From assembly GCA_964006375.1 (NCBI GenBank), contig OZ023265.1:13255993-13319992 (forward strand): a DNA stretch of 64,000 bases, in the 5' to 3' direction. Origin of the DNA: Tillus elongatus. Taxonomy: Eukaryota; Arthropoda; Insecta; Coleoptera; Cleridae. This document shows positions 35,489 through 46,640 of the stretch, piece by piece (the stretch's first letter is position 1; every line of letters starts with the position of its first letter). The notes below the pieces were generated by a model that had not been told where the DNA came from, searched no databases, and saw nothing but the letters and a program-made list of their open reading frames with translations. A program made the translations under genes and the position numbers.

Positions 35489-35760
35489 TTACGGCTTTTT
35501 TTGCCGAAACGGATTATCCATATATTGTAGTAGGAATTTATGTGATCGTGTATTCTGATAATAAAATCTATCTCTCGTTTGTAGACAAGGATTGCAGATA
35601 GGTAAAAACATAAATCTGTCCGCTACTGTGACCAACTTGCTGATGTAACTCATGACTAATGTTGTTTGCATAACTCGGATTGCGAAGCGTGAAAGTTATT
35701 AGAATCAGCTTGTTATATTCATTGTCTATTGCACTGACCACTTGGACGAATGTAATCTGT
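35489..35760 (-). pseudogene. Distant PDE12-like late exon remnant
   Basis: QTTLVMSYISKLVTVADRFM shows similarity to the QA..AL.YI helix and LVLVADNHYFF of unit B4. Heavily degraded; low certainty. Confidence 0.3.
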
Positions 35761-36319
35761 TTTTGTTAAACCAAACCTGTAAGTTTTGTTTTTGCTTGAC
35801 CAAAATACCATAGAAAAGGCGGTTGTGTCCACTTCTCTTCCCAGAACGATTTGTTTAAATATTTTTTAAGCTCTTTGTGAGGTTGCTTTTTTCAGTTTGC
35901 TGTGTTCAGCGCTTCAAGCCATATCTCACTTCAGTTATTGCTTTTCTACATCATCTTCTGTATATTCTTTGTATAACATGCTCAACCTCCAATAGGCTTT
36001 TGGTAGTTTCGCGGCATATTTTACATAGAAGAAAGTCTGGAGCACCGGTTTCCGGTAGTCAAACTTACCTAGAAGTTCCTTTGGAACCTGTTTTTATTAA
36101 ATAAATCCTGTAAGTTTTGTGCTTCCTTGCCCAATTAACTGAGGATTTCTCCATTTCTCTTCCCAGAACAATTTGTTTAAATAATTTTTTCTAGCTGTTT
36201 TTAAAGTGGATTTTTTAGTTCCCTGTCTCAGGGCTTCAGGCTTCCGCTATAATAAGCCATTTCTCACTTCCTTTACTGCTTTTTGACATAATTTTCTGTA
36301 TATTCTTTTTATAACACGC

Positions 36320-36526
36320 TCAACCTCCAATAGGCTTTCGGTAGTTAAGCGGCATAGCTGACAATTCTAAAATTTGTTGCCCCGAGATAAACATATACAT
36401 AAGTGTTGGCCACCAGAATTGTTTTATTACAGCTCTTTGCCTTTCAAGTTGTAACCTAAGGGACGTAATTTGGTTCTCTATGCCTGTCCTGTGTGTTGTA
36501 TTTTCACCAAGCCCCATTTCATACAT
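36320..36526 (-). pseudogene. Distant PDE12-like 'late' exon, paralogue 2, second copy
   Basis: Reads NQITSLRLQLERQRAVI and, frame-shifted, the HLCICLSRGN-type segment; about 170 bp parallel 35160-35330. Confidence 0.4.
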
Positions 36527-36697
36527 GTGAGAAAAAAATTAAAGGAAACAAACTAAGCCATGCGTTATGTCAACCTTTCCCACACACATTACGCAACGCC
36601 TTAATGAACTTTTAGGAACGCGTCATAGCTTTTAAATTTCTTAAATTCAGGATAACTTAAGTATGTAAGGCTAGATGCATTCTCACCACAATTAGAA

Positions 36698-36738
36698 CCG
36701 TAGACCGGTTTCGCTCTAATTAGAGCTCTTCAGTGCGG
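36698..36738 (-). ncRNA. Hammerhead-ribozyme-like motif
   Basis: On the minus strand, in order: CCGCA (36738-36734), CTGAAGA (36733-36727), a 5-bp stem with AATT loop GCTCTAATTAGAGC (36726-36713), GAAAC (36712-36708), CGGTC (36707-36703), TACGG (36702-36698). These are the CUGANGA and GAAA core boxes, stem II, a GUC cleavage triplet, and a stem I closing with 4 of 5 pairs (one A-C mismatch). Stem III (ACC/GGU) has no loop, as in palindromic hammerheads that work as dimers. Such motifs are known from Penelope-like elements and retrozymes. Folding and activity are inference. Confidence 0.45.
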
Positions 36739-36739
36739 A

Positions 36740-37029
36740 ATACTAATTGCATCGAAAATACATTCATTTACATTTCTTTTTAAATGCTCTTTATTGGATA
36801 TATACAACTATATACATAATGTTTAACAACTTCAAGACACTTTTCCAAGGTTTTTGTTGTGTATATAAATATTGTTTCTATACTAGTACCTACAATTTAA
36901 ATTTGCTTACCTAGTGGCATTTTATTTACATAATTATACGTCGGTTTTTTACACATATAATGTTTTTTTCAGGAAGGGGTCACAACATTTCAAAAACCTG
37001 AAGCGATAGGGTTCCTCTTTTATGAGGGA
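36740..37029. other. No recognisable content
   Basis: AT-rich, no supported ORF, ending at a poly-T run that marks the 3' end of the next element. Confidence 0.4.
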
Positions 37030-37129
37030 TCTTTTTTTTTCCGCCAGGATGTAGGTACACACGACTATTTTTACTGGTATTTAGGTATTGTTACAGTAGA
37101 GCAGGTAATGCGGAAGTTTGTGTTTGGGT

Positions 37130-38335
37130 GTAAAGGGTGAGGTTGTTGGCGTTTTTCTACCTAGGTCTTTAGTTTCTTCTAGGAGCTTAGTTTTACAGTT
37201 ATAAAACTTTATGGTCTGGTTGTAAATTATATCTTTTATCTGGCTTATTTTTGCGATTTTGGGGAGCTTTGTGATCCTTGTTGATGTTTCTTTGTTAAGT
37301 ATAGCTCGTAGACATTTGTTTTGTATTACTTGCAGCTTGTTTTTGTTTGTTTGGCATGTGTTTCTCCAAACTGGGTAACCGTGCAGTATTATGGGTTGGA
37401 TATCTGCTTTATACAGATTTAATTTTAGTGTTTGTTTTAGAGGACTGGTTTTGTTTAATAGTGGGTAAATGTTTGACAGTGCTGCGTATGCTACTTTTGT
37501 TCTTTCTTTAACATGCTCTGTGTACTTTAACTCCTTATCGAGAAGAACACTTAAATACTTAACAGTTTCTTCCTGGTTAATTTTATCGTTATTAAAAAAG
37601 ACATCGCTTATGTGGCCAATGTTTCATTTGTGAGTAAAGTATGTCAGTCTCGTCTTGTCTGTATTGACTTTTATTTTCCATGTTTTAAAGTATTCTTCGT
37701 GCGACTTGATATAATTCTGTAAGTATTTGTTTGCTTGATGTGCTTTCCAGGATTTTGCAACTTACGCAGTATCATCTGCGAATAGGGCAATCGATGTATT
37801 GTTGTTTTTAGGAATATCGTTGATGTAGTACAGAAACAAGGTTGGAGATAATATTCCGCCTTGAGGGACTCCCGATTTAATTATATATTTTTGGGATAGT
37901 GTTTTGTTTACCTTTACTTGGAAGGTACTTTGGAAGGTGCCTATTATTTTAATTAGGTAGCCTCGAAGATTTATCTTAATAAGTTTGCAATGCCCTAATA
38001 TATATTGGGGCATTGTGCCAAACGGCATCGAAAGCTTTTTCGATGTCCAATGTCAGTAAAGCTGTAATGTGATTTGTATTAAAATTTTCGCTAATTTTGT
38101 TCGTTATGTTTGCTAATTGTAAAGTTGTACTTCTGTTCGGTCGGAATCCGAACTGTTTTTGGATTACGTGTGGGTTTACTTCTTCGTGATCCTTTATTCT
38201 CGTAAGAATTATTTTTTCTAATATTTCACCAAGCGTTGGCAGGAGGCTTATTGGTCTGTAGTTTTTTTTGCTAGTTTCTGGTCTTTGTTTGGTTTTCAAA
38301 AGGCAAGTATTATTGCATTTTTCCATGCTTTCGGA
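37130..38335 (-). pseudogene. J1 ORF2: RT palm and thumb
   Basis: KKNYRPISLLPTLGEILEKI, FGFRPNRSTTLQLANITNKI, LLTLDIEKAFDAVWH, then a frame change, SGVPQGGILSPTLFLYYIND and FADDTA (catalytic pair), followed by a thumb region LLNKTSPLKQTLKLNLYKAD. Standard Jockey order. At least two frameshifts. Confidence 0.75.
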
Positions 38336-38343
38336 AAGTATTG

Positions 38344-39583
38344 TTTTTTTTTTATTTTATTTTTTTGTTTTTTATTATTATTTTATTTCAACAACACACC
38401 ACGATAATACTATCGTGCCGTGGGTGTTGACAAGAAGGAAAGGGGCAGCTTGTTAATTCTGGACTTGAAGGTTTGGAGGTTTTTTTTTTAATTTCAACAA
38501 CACACCACGAGGGCTTACAGCCTAAATACTATCGTACCGTGGGTGTTGACAAGGAGGAAAGAGGCAGCTTGTTAATTCTGGACTTGAAGGTTTAGAGGTT
38601 CGGAGGAGAAGGAAAAACATGTGCCGGCAAGGAATTCCACAACTTGGAAGTCCTCGGGACAAAAGAGCGGGCATAACAAGATGTTCTATGTCTGGTGACC
38701 TGGACAGTAAAAGGGTGCATTCGCTCTGTTCCCCTAGTGGATCTGTTGGGGGCGGCAGGTGGGGGAACTATGGGGGAAAGCTCCTCTGAGCAGTGCCCGT
38801 GCAGATATCTATAAAAGAGAGAGAGAGAGAGAGGTCACCAACGGCACGTCGGTGGGCAAGGGATGGCAGCCTTTGGGTGAGGGTAGGGTCACCGATGAGA
38901 CGTATAGCTCTCTTTTGAATGGAGTCCAGGATAGCGAGTGTAGAAGCGGCAGCGGCACCCCAGATGTGGGAGCAGTATTCAAGGTTTGACCTTATTTGTG
39001 ACGTATATAAGGTATAGAGATTAGCTGGTGAAAAGTATTTGCGAGCCCGGAAGAGGAAACCTAATTTCTTAGCAGCCGCTTCTGCAATTGATGTGACATG
39101 TTGTGCCAATTAAGATTTCGATCCACAGAAATGCCAACAAGAGAAAAGGACTCATTACTTTGAGGAGAAGAAAAACATGTGCCGGCAAGGAATTCCACAA
39201 CTTGGAAATCCTCGGGACAAAAGAGCGGTCATAACAAGATGTTCTAAGTCTGGTGACCTGGACAATAAATGGGTGCATTCGCTCTGTTCCCCTGGTAGAT
39301 CTGTTGGGGGCAGCAGGTGGGGGAACTATGGAGGAAAGCTCCACTGACAGTGCCCGTGCAGATATCTATAAAAGAAAGAGAGGTCACCAACGGCACGTCG
39401 GTGGGCAAGGGGTGGCAGCCTTTGGGTGAGGGTAGGGTCACCAATGAGACGTATAGCTCGCTTTTGAATGGAGTCCAGGATAGCGAGTGTAGAAGCGGCA
39501 GCGGCACCCCAGATGTGGGAGCAGTATTCGAGGTTTGGCCTTATTTGTGAAGTATATAAAGTATAGAGATTGTAGTTTTAGGC
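38344..39583 (-). mobile_element. Nested non-LTR 3' ends (K family) with 8-bp target-site duplication
   Basis: Flanked on both sides by aagtattg (38336-38343 and 39584-39591), the duplicated target in J1. Inside: a short 3' end (about 38344-38475), a longer 3' end (38476-39160) with RT-tail coding ARKYFSPANLYTLYTSQIRS, NLEYCSHIWGAAAASTLAIL, and a third partial repeat (39161-39583). Same family as the element at 48096-50735. The left end is a T-rich tract, i.e. the poly-A tail. Confidence 0.7.
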
Positions 39584-40320
39584 AAGTATTGTATGTTAGT
39601 GACCTGTTTAATGGCTATAAAAGGTAAATATTTAATTTGCACATTAGTCAAATTATCTCCTCCTCGTGCTTTTCTGTTTTTAAGGTTTTTGATAATTCGC
39701 GATATTTCTTCTACGCTTGCGGTTTCTTCGGGCGGTATATGGATTGATTTGTGGTTAAAGGTTTTTATTGTTTGTTCGATTGCTAATGATACCTTTGTGT
39801 CTGTTATGTTGTTATTTGCATTGTGTATTTTAAAATATGTTTCTACAAGATGCTTGCTTTTGTCTTTATCTGATACTATCTGTTGATTGCTTGGAGTAAT
39901 TAATGTTGCTATTTGTAGCACGTTATTTTTAGTTTTTAGACGTTTGGCGATATCCCAGTGTGTATGCTGATTGACGTCGATTTTTCTTAGTTTATCTTCC
40001 CATTATTTCGTTTTCGGCGATGTTAAATAGGAATTTATTTCCGTCGTTTTCTGTTTGATTTCAAGTTGTGTGTAGTGATTAGGATTTCTTTGATTCTGTC
40101 TTCTGAGTAGGTTTCTCGTTGATTAAGCGTTTAATTTCATTGGATACGGTAATGTTATAGTTAGCGGTTGTCGTGTTGGTTGCATTATTATAGCATTTTG
40201 TTATTATGTTTGTTATTATTTGTATTTCATTATCAATTTTTTGTACTGTGTCTATACTTATGTTTTCTTTTACATTTTCATTAATTAATTGCTTATATTT
40301 CATCCAGTCTGTGTATTTTT
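39584..40320 (-). pseudogene. J1 ORF2: linker and RT N-terminal part
   Basis: Minus strand: IVSDKDKSKHLVETYFKIHN, IPPEETASVEEISRIIKNLK, NRKARGGDNLTNVQIKYLPF: the Jockey region leading into RT (NKKAPGEDGI-type). 40079-40303 carries more linker sequence. Confidence 0.65.
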
Positions 40321-40462
40321 TTGTGATTGTTTTGTGTGTTACATAGATCGTCTCTAATAAAAAAAAAAGTTTTTAGCGGTAGGTGGTTAGAGTTTAATGT
40401 TTGCATTGTAATGGGTCCGGTTATGTGCATATTTTGTTAATTAGCAAATATAGAGTGCTGGG

Positions 40463-40974
40463 TTAATTTCCGTTTGAGGTGTAGTGTGTATGTGCGTCTC
40501 GCGGGTGTTGTAGAATTGTGTTGGTACGTTCAATGAGTCTTTTTAGCCTAAACCCGCTTGTGTTTGCTGTCGTGTTATTCCAAAGTTGGTGGCGTGCGTT
40601 GTAATCTCCTATTACAAGTACTTTAGGTGCTAGGTTAATTAATGTTTCAAGCTCATCAGTATCTAGTGTAGTACTTGGGCTATTGTAGATGTTAATTAAC
40701 AACATATTGTTGGTCTGTATGGCTTGTACTTCTACGTTGTTAATGTTTAAATAAATCTCTGATATTTCAAGAGAGTTTTTGTAATATGTAAGAAGGCCAC
40801 CATGTTGGGTTTTTGCTATTTTTGGAGGTGTTTTTAATTTAGTCTTGTTTCTTGGATGAAAGCTATATCAACGTTTTGTTTGTTTAACAACACTTATAGT
40901 TCATGTATTTTGTTGGAAATGCCGTTTGCGTTCCACGATATGATTTTTATGTGTTGAATTGGTTTATTAGTCAT
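40463..40974 (-). pseudogene. J1 ORF2: apurinic-type endonuclease domain
   Basis: IISWNANGIS, then DIAFIQETRL, HGGLLTYYKN-like and VLVIGDYNARHQLWNN: the SWN, QET and GDYNA boxes of Jockey EEP endonucleases. Broken by one or more frameshifts near 40850. Confidence 0.7.
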
Positions 40975-41184
40975 AAGTTTCAGCAATATTTTGTAAGGCT
41001 AATATTAGTTCAAAACTATCTTTACTTACTCGAGCCGCCTCTTATATTTCCCTTATCATTTTAATGAGGTTTGATAAGTCTACGACTGACTTTAAATCTG
41101 CTAATTCAGCTCTTAGTGTGTTAAATTCTGTCGCATCGTTGGTATTTTCGTGTTCTGTGTTTAATTTAGGTATTTTCGAGTAAG

Positions 41185-42180
41185 ATACGGAATGAATTGA
41201 TGTTTTGCAGTGCTGGTGTACTGAGAGGGTGGTGGTCAATATTTGTTTTGACATACACTGCCGTGCTGCCACCTCTGGAATTGGTGCGGTCATTGCGGTA
41301 CAATGTATAGTTGTGGAGTTTCGGATTGGTTGGAAGACGCATTTTGGTTTCCTGGACTAGAATAACGTCCAGTTTTAAGCGTTGGGCGAATTCTTAGAGC
41401 TCATTTCTTTTGCAGGCTAGTCTGTTTGTATTCCAGGATGCAACCTGCAGGGATTGTGGTTTTCTTCGAGAAGTCATTTACTTATGGAAGATTGATACGA
41501 TTTCGGGGATTAGGGGGACGGCGGAAGTGATCAGCGTCAGCAGATCAGGGGAGTTTTGGAAAATGTTCAGGACTTTCCCCGCGACCAACTTCAGCTGTGT
41601 GAAATTGATCGAGGGGATCACGGAAAGTACACTGGACAGGTCTAGGGCGGGAGCTGCATTTGCAGTGGAAGCTGCTTTGCAGGGGGAGCTGGCTTCGCAT
41701 ATGAAATTTGCGGCTTCCGTTGGGAGGTCTTATTGATGGGTTTAGGGAATTTCGAGTAGCCTCTATAGTTGGCGGTGTGACCCTTCTCGCAATTGCAGCA
41801 GGTTGGGTCGACGGATAGGGGCTTTTAACACCCCACAGACAAAATGGGGCCGCTGCAGTTTACGCAGCGGGGGGCTCCCCCACAAGACTGTTGGGAGTGA
41901 CCAAACCTTTGGTAGCGATGGCACTGGTTCGGAAAGTTCTTTTTGTGTAGCGACTCCACCTTGACGATGAGGCCGCACACAGTTTCGATGCCGAAAATGG
42001 ACCTTTCGGACTTGGGGAGGTTGGTCATGATGAGGGACATGGGGATTTTTTGTTGTTGTCTTTACCACTGCGACGTCTCTGTGGACACCATCGGGATGGA
42101 AACCCTGGGAGATGAGGTCTTTTTCAACCTCTTCGATGGGGATGGTTTCACAGACCCCCCTGAGGACAATCTTTAGTTGT
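41185..42180 (-). mobile_element. Jockey-like element J2, 3'-truncated (ORF1 plus start of ORF2)
   Basis: More GC-rich than its surroundings. ORF1 remnants: KIVLRGVCETIPIEEVEKDL, then TNLPKSERSIFGIETVCGLI, HRYQRFGHSQQSC and CVNCSGP (PRE_C2HC and zinc-knuckle type). Then SSVLSVIPSIDFTQLKLVAG up to an ORF1 stop, and ORF2 beginning LQVASWNTNRLACKRNEL with LDVILVQETK and YRNDRTNSRGGSTAVYVK of the endonuclease. It stops near 41180 where J1 sequence begins. Two frameshifts in ORF1. Confidence 0.7.
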
Positions 42181-42343
42181 TTGTCCTCCTGGAGCTGGTA
42201 GTAATGCTACTGGAGCTGCAGGCTATTCACGATTTTGGTAGCCTGTATATAAATATAACAGTGGTAAAATTGTTGTTCGCGGTTATGTTTAAGAATATTT
42301 ACACAGCATGCTGCGGTATTTATATTGAATTAAAAATAAAAAA

Positions 42344-42676
42344 CTCAAAGACGCAGCAAGTGCGTTATGGTAGTGAATTTTCATAGAAATAATCTGGCAC
42401 CAAATATTTCATTATAACTTTTTTTTCTTGCAACATAGAATTCTGAATTTTTGTGTATAGTTTACATTTTATATCGTAAACCTACCTACCAAATTTGGTT
42501 ATCATAGCTTTTTTATTTTTTGACATAAACATTTTTTTCGGATGGAAACTCAAAATGTTTCCGGAAAACCTGGTCCGATTTTCCAGACTAACGAACTTAT
42601 CCAAGCCATTTACAAAAGGAAGGCACATGCCAAATTGTATCAAAATAGGCCCATTATTTTTTAAGTTATCGGTGTG

Positions 42677-42768
<92 letters not shown>

Positions 42769-42960
42769 AAATTGAAACTAACACCAGATATGGGTTCTAG
42801 GGGTCCTAGTTCGCGCTCATTTGCAAAATTTTTTTGAAAATTCAAAAGTCGGGATCTCTCCATTAGTGAATTTTTTCTACGAAAATCCACTAAAATACGA
42901 TTTTGGAGATTAAAGTTATTAAATGTTTAAATTTCCGATGAAATTATCCTAAATATAAAC
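42344..42960. repeat. Repeat family R3, with (TA)n at 42685-42760
   Basis: Starts gacgcagcaagtgcgttatg (also at 44853), continues with cgaacttatccaagccattt, aagttatcggtgtgatac, the TA tract, then gggttctaggggtcctagtt. The order of the last three phrases is shared with 50740-51060, and the last phrase in reverse with 52560-52640. Confidence 0.55.
42685..42760. repeat. (TA)n microsatellite inside R3
   Basis: 76 bp of TA; absent from the otherwise similar copy at 50740-51060. Confidence 0.95.
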
Positions 42961-43455
42961 ATATACGTACGTATATAAAGTTACCTTGTAAACAGCAATA
43001 AAATACGTAGCCCAAAGCTTAATCAAAACATGAAACTGATAGCATAAAAAGTAAAATTAAAAATCAAAACAGTATTGCCAACAAAAAAAACGTCCGCAAT
43101 CTATTCAACAAAATAGCTTTAGCTACCCCAGCGGTACCGCCGGATGATGGTACGATATTAATATTTTGTTAGGTGTGAATGGAATTTAATATGTAATTAT
43201 CACAAGTTTTTTTTTATTGTAAAATTACTATAACCAAATAGATAAGTAAATGAAGAGGCTACAGTTACGACAAACGTACCGCCTATCCTTGTTTTTATAG
43301 TTACGGTAGCCATGATTCTGCTGATCAAGTCGAGAGATACAGCAACTGTAAGTTTAGTAATAAATTATAAAGTTACGGTAACCGTAATTTTATTCCCATT
43401 TTGTAAGTCTTGGCATATATTTTTAAATGCAATTGTGGCATTTTTGTGGTGTTCG

Positions 43456-43461
<6 letters not shown>

Positions 43462-43546
<85 letters not shown>
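43462..43546. repeat. (TA)n microsatellite
   Basis: 85 bp of TA inside the fold-back element. Confidence 0.95.
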
Positions 43547-43549
<3 letters not shown>

Positions 43550-43830
43550 TGTATGTTACCTTTGTATATTTTGGAGTTTATGAAATTAAAGTGATTAAAA
43601 TACAGTTCAATGTGTTAAAATGACGCATTCCAACCTCGTTTGGATGTGTACTTTTAATATATTCCAATTATTTTCTATAGTTCTGTTCGCCGTATTCAAT
43701 TATTAAGAGCAACATCAGTTAGGTCTATTTAAGAAGTATGCTGAAGAACATGTAAGTTTAGAATGAAAGTAGATGATGAATCATATTAGTCAACATAATT
43801 ACCATAACTCTAAGAAAACAAACATTACGA

Positions 43831-44064
43831 CAACACATTTCAAAGACCTTACGATCGTTTCGTTGACAACGTCAACGTCATCAGAGGATGAAAAAATTCT
43901 AAACGATGGGTCCTCGACGACACTTTTACTTCGGACTAGTTCCTTTACCTAGACGCAATATAAATACACAGTAGCTGTTTAGTTTAATTTTAGAATTTTT
44001 TCATCCTCTGATGAGGTTGACGTTGTCAACGAAACGATCGTATGGTCTTTGAAATATGTGTTGT
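43831..44064. repeat. Nested hairpin with hammerhead-like boxes
   Basis: Arms of about 72 bp (43831-43903 and 43988-44066) match with only a few differences around an 84-bp centre. Each arm, in its own direction, reads tcctctgatga, a gttgac/gtcaac stem and gaaacgatcgta: CUGAUGA and GAAAC boxes with a GUA triplet, but with one extra base before stem II compared with the hammerhead consensus. Confidence 0.6.
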
Positions 44065-44223
44065 GGTGATTTGGGTTCTCTGAGCGTACTTATCAGTGCT
44101 CATCACAGGTTCCAGTTTTCACATAGTTACGGTCACCGTAACTTTAGCTCTATGAATAAGATTACGGTTGCTGTATCTAAAAGCACGAGGAAAAAAGTTA
44201 CGTCTGGCGTAACTGTAGCCTCT

Positions 44224-44671
44224 CCCATAAGTAAAGTAAATTTTGTAATAATATTATGTAACAATTAATTATTGTTTAATACGTTCATTCATCTATATTG
44301 TAGATTTTATTATTTAATGTCTTGTAATCGATCAGATTCATTTATGAATAGTTATTCTGTATCATTTTTATGTTCAGCAGGTACGTTTTCGATCACAATG
44401 GCAAATTGTACTTAAAAATCAAAAATTAACTTGGACGAAGGTAGTCATGGATATTAAAACTATTGTCTGAGCTAGTACCCAACTATTAATATTAATCACG
44501 CTTTTAGTGCAATTGTTTTTCAAACAGTTTTCTTGAAGCTTTTTCGTTGCAATAATCTTGGGTAGTTTTACCCCTTTTGTTTACGCCCTTACCCAAGTAT
44601 GGGATAATATACCACGGGATTATTCTCGTTCCAGCAGCTTTGTACCCTTGGGGGTTAACCTTTGTGTGTGT
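44224..44671. other. No recognisable content
   Basis: AT-rich, no supported ORF or repeat match noted. Confidence 0.35.
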
Positions 44672-45712
44672 TGGATAAAAGGCTTTTTCTTTCCAAACAA
44701 CTTTTCATTCATTTCCCGGCGCATTTCGACCTTTTTAACCGGTCATCCTCAGGGGAATCTAGAATTTACAAAAGGCTTGTCAGAAAAACTTAGTTTTCCG
44801 GTGGACTATTTCTGCCCGGGTACAATACAGAATACAAGATAAAAAAAACTCGGGACGCAGCAAGTGCGTTATGGTAGTGAATTTTTATTAAATGCTTCAA
44901 ATTTAAATAACTCAATTTTCTATAAACTTAGAGAGTTTAATTTTAATAGGTAGTAAGGTATTTCCTGAGGCAAGATATCCACAAATTTTCATTAAAATAA
45001 CTTTGTAATTATCGGAGAAAAAATTTTTTTCGAAAGAAAATTTAAAATTTGAATAACTCAATTTTCTCGAAACTTAGAAAGTCGAATTTTGGTACGTAGT
45101 AATATCTCTCCTGAGGCAACATATACAGTAAATTTCATTAAGACACCTTTGTTACTTTCGGAAAAAAAATTTTTTTTCGAAAGAAAACTCAAAATTTTCC
45201 CGAAAATTCAATAAATTTTTTTAAAATAAAAATTCACTAAAAATGAGGCGACACAAAGTTAATTCTCCACACCAAGTCAAAAGTTAGAAGTTAAGAATGT
45301 TAAAAACTGTCTAACTACACAGCTATCAAAGATTACAAGTACAAAATCATACACCACTACATGTAATGAAATTACAAATACAAGTCAAAATTAGCTTTTC
45401 TCACAGCTCAATTTGACTTGTATTTGTAATTTTATTGCATGTAGTGGTGTATGACTTTGTACTTGTAATCTTTGATAGCTGTGTAGTTAGACAGTTTTTA
45501 ACTTTTAACTTTTGACTTAGTGTAGAGGTTTAACCTCATTTTTATCTTGTATTCTGTATTGTACCCGTGCAGAAGTAGCTTACCGGAAAACTCAGTTTTC
45601 CTGACAAGCCTTTTATAAATTCTAGATTCCCCTAAGGATGACCGGTTAAAAAGGTCTAAACACTTCGGGAAAGGAATAAAAAATTGTTTGGAAAGAAAAA
45701 GTCTTGTGTTCA
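44672..45712. mobile_element. Long inverted repeat (about 300-bp arms) with an insertion in its left arm
   Basis: Left arm 44672-44845 plus 45241-45395; right arm 45410-45712; loop about 15 bp. Shared landmarks include ctttttctttccaaacaa, ttttaaccggtcatcct, gaatctagaattta, aatacagaatacaagata and the segment ctgtctaactacacagctat. Snap-back RNA from this region would be extensively double-stranded. Confidence 0.65.
44846..45243. mobile_element. Insertion in the left arm (R3-start family), about 395 bp
   Basis: The right arm gives the empty site: gataaaaatgagg. In the left arm this is split by sequence beginning aaactcgggacgcagcaag and ending ttcactaaaa, with an A-run at both borders. Contains two diverged tandem units of about 146 bp (starting near 44899 and 45045, each with gaataactcaattttct-like sequence). 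Its start recurs at 42344. Confidence 0.55.
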
Positions 45713-45789
45713 GCACACCCAAAGATGTCAACCCCAAACATTTTGACGTTTAGGAACAACTTGGGGGTTAAGGTTAAATTATTAACACA

Positions 45790-46640
45790 TAAAATGTCGA
45801 TACCCTACGATATCCCGCCCCGCGCTGAACACCTAGCGGATCATATCGCTCATATACAGGTGGCTTAAAAATGGTGTATGGCAGAATTCTTTAACAATAA
45901 ATGTTTGCAGAGTTTTAATTATTTTTAATTATGATTCATTTACGGTAGCGAAATGCCATTTCGTTGCAAGTTTTCAAACCGTTTTTTTTACCGCAGAGTA
46001 CAAAATTTACAAAATTAAATATTATTTATAAACTGGCGTATTAGTTAACTGTATTTGGACATAAACTTGGCGTTAAGATTTGAATATTTTTGGGTAACAC
46101 TGCCAAGCAAATTACTTAAGAGCCAAGACAAATGATATCAATTCCATGGCCACAATAAACCACTTTAATTTTTGATGGGTTGATTGTATAGTTTTAGTGA
46201 TTAAGTTGTTAATTAGCTGTATAATTTTTATAATAAACATACTTAAACACATATTTTTTAATTTTATTTCTTATAACATACACAGCGCTCTTCTGTTTCT
46301 CCGATAATTTGTATGCGCGTGGCGGGGGTGTGTGTGAAAGTGTGTGAGTGAGCGAGAGGGAGAAAGTTGGCTTGGAAACAGGTCCTGTAGCCACAAAAAA
46401 ATAAAAATTCATACATACTCATACTCATACTCATTTATTACTGCTCAAAATTATACATTATACCTTACAAAGAAACTGTGCTTGTATTAACATAATTTTG
46501 TCAAAATCCTCTAATAATCAAACTGTCAAAATTTTATTTTAATGTCACTTTCTGAATTTTGGTCAATCTTGCCTTTTGTTCTCTTTCTTCTTCCACAAAC
46601 ATTTTTATAGTCGTTACAAATATGTATGTTCATTCTCGCC
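45790..46640. other. No recognisable gene
   Basis: AT-rich. A purine/pyrimidine-asymmetric patch with gtgtgtgtgaaagtgtgtgag lies near 46328-46350. Confidence 0.35.

Larger units (their letters stand above)
37030..41180 (-). mobile_element. Jockey-like non-LTR retrotransposon J1, degenerate
   Basis: Minus-strand element. ORF1 tail (ending DLSNLIKMIREI) near 41042-41180, then ORF2 with endonuclease starting at MTNKPIQHIKIISWNANGIS (about 40974), RT, and a 3' end at a poly-A tail seen as ctttttttttcc near 37028-37039. Split by a nested insertion at 38344-39583. Frameshifts throughout; no intact ORF. Confidence 0.75.
43254..44223. mobile_element. Fold-back element with long complex inverted ends
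   Basis: Left end agaggctacagttacg and right end cgtaactgtagcctct pair, and both arms contain further gttacggt/accgtaac motifs (43300-43390 and 44120-44200). No transposase inside; it holds a TA tract and a second, nested hairpin. Confidence 0.5.

Noticed and set aside
44700..44760. Third hammerhead-like motif (minus: CTGAGGA, gacc/ggtc stem, GAAA)
   Set aside because: Extra base before stem II, no convincing cleavage triplet or stem I, and the opposite arm has lost the GAAA box.
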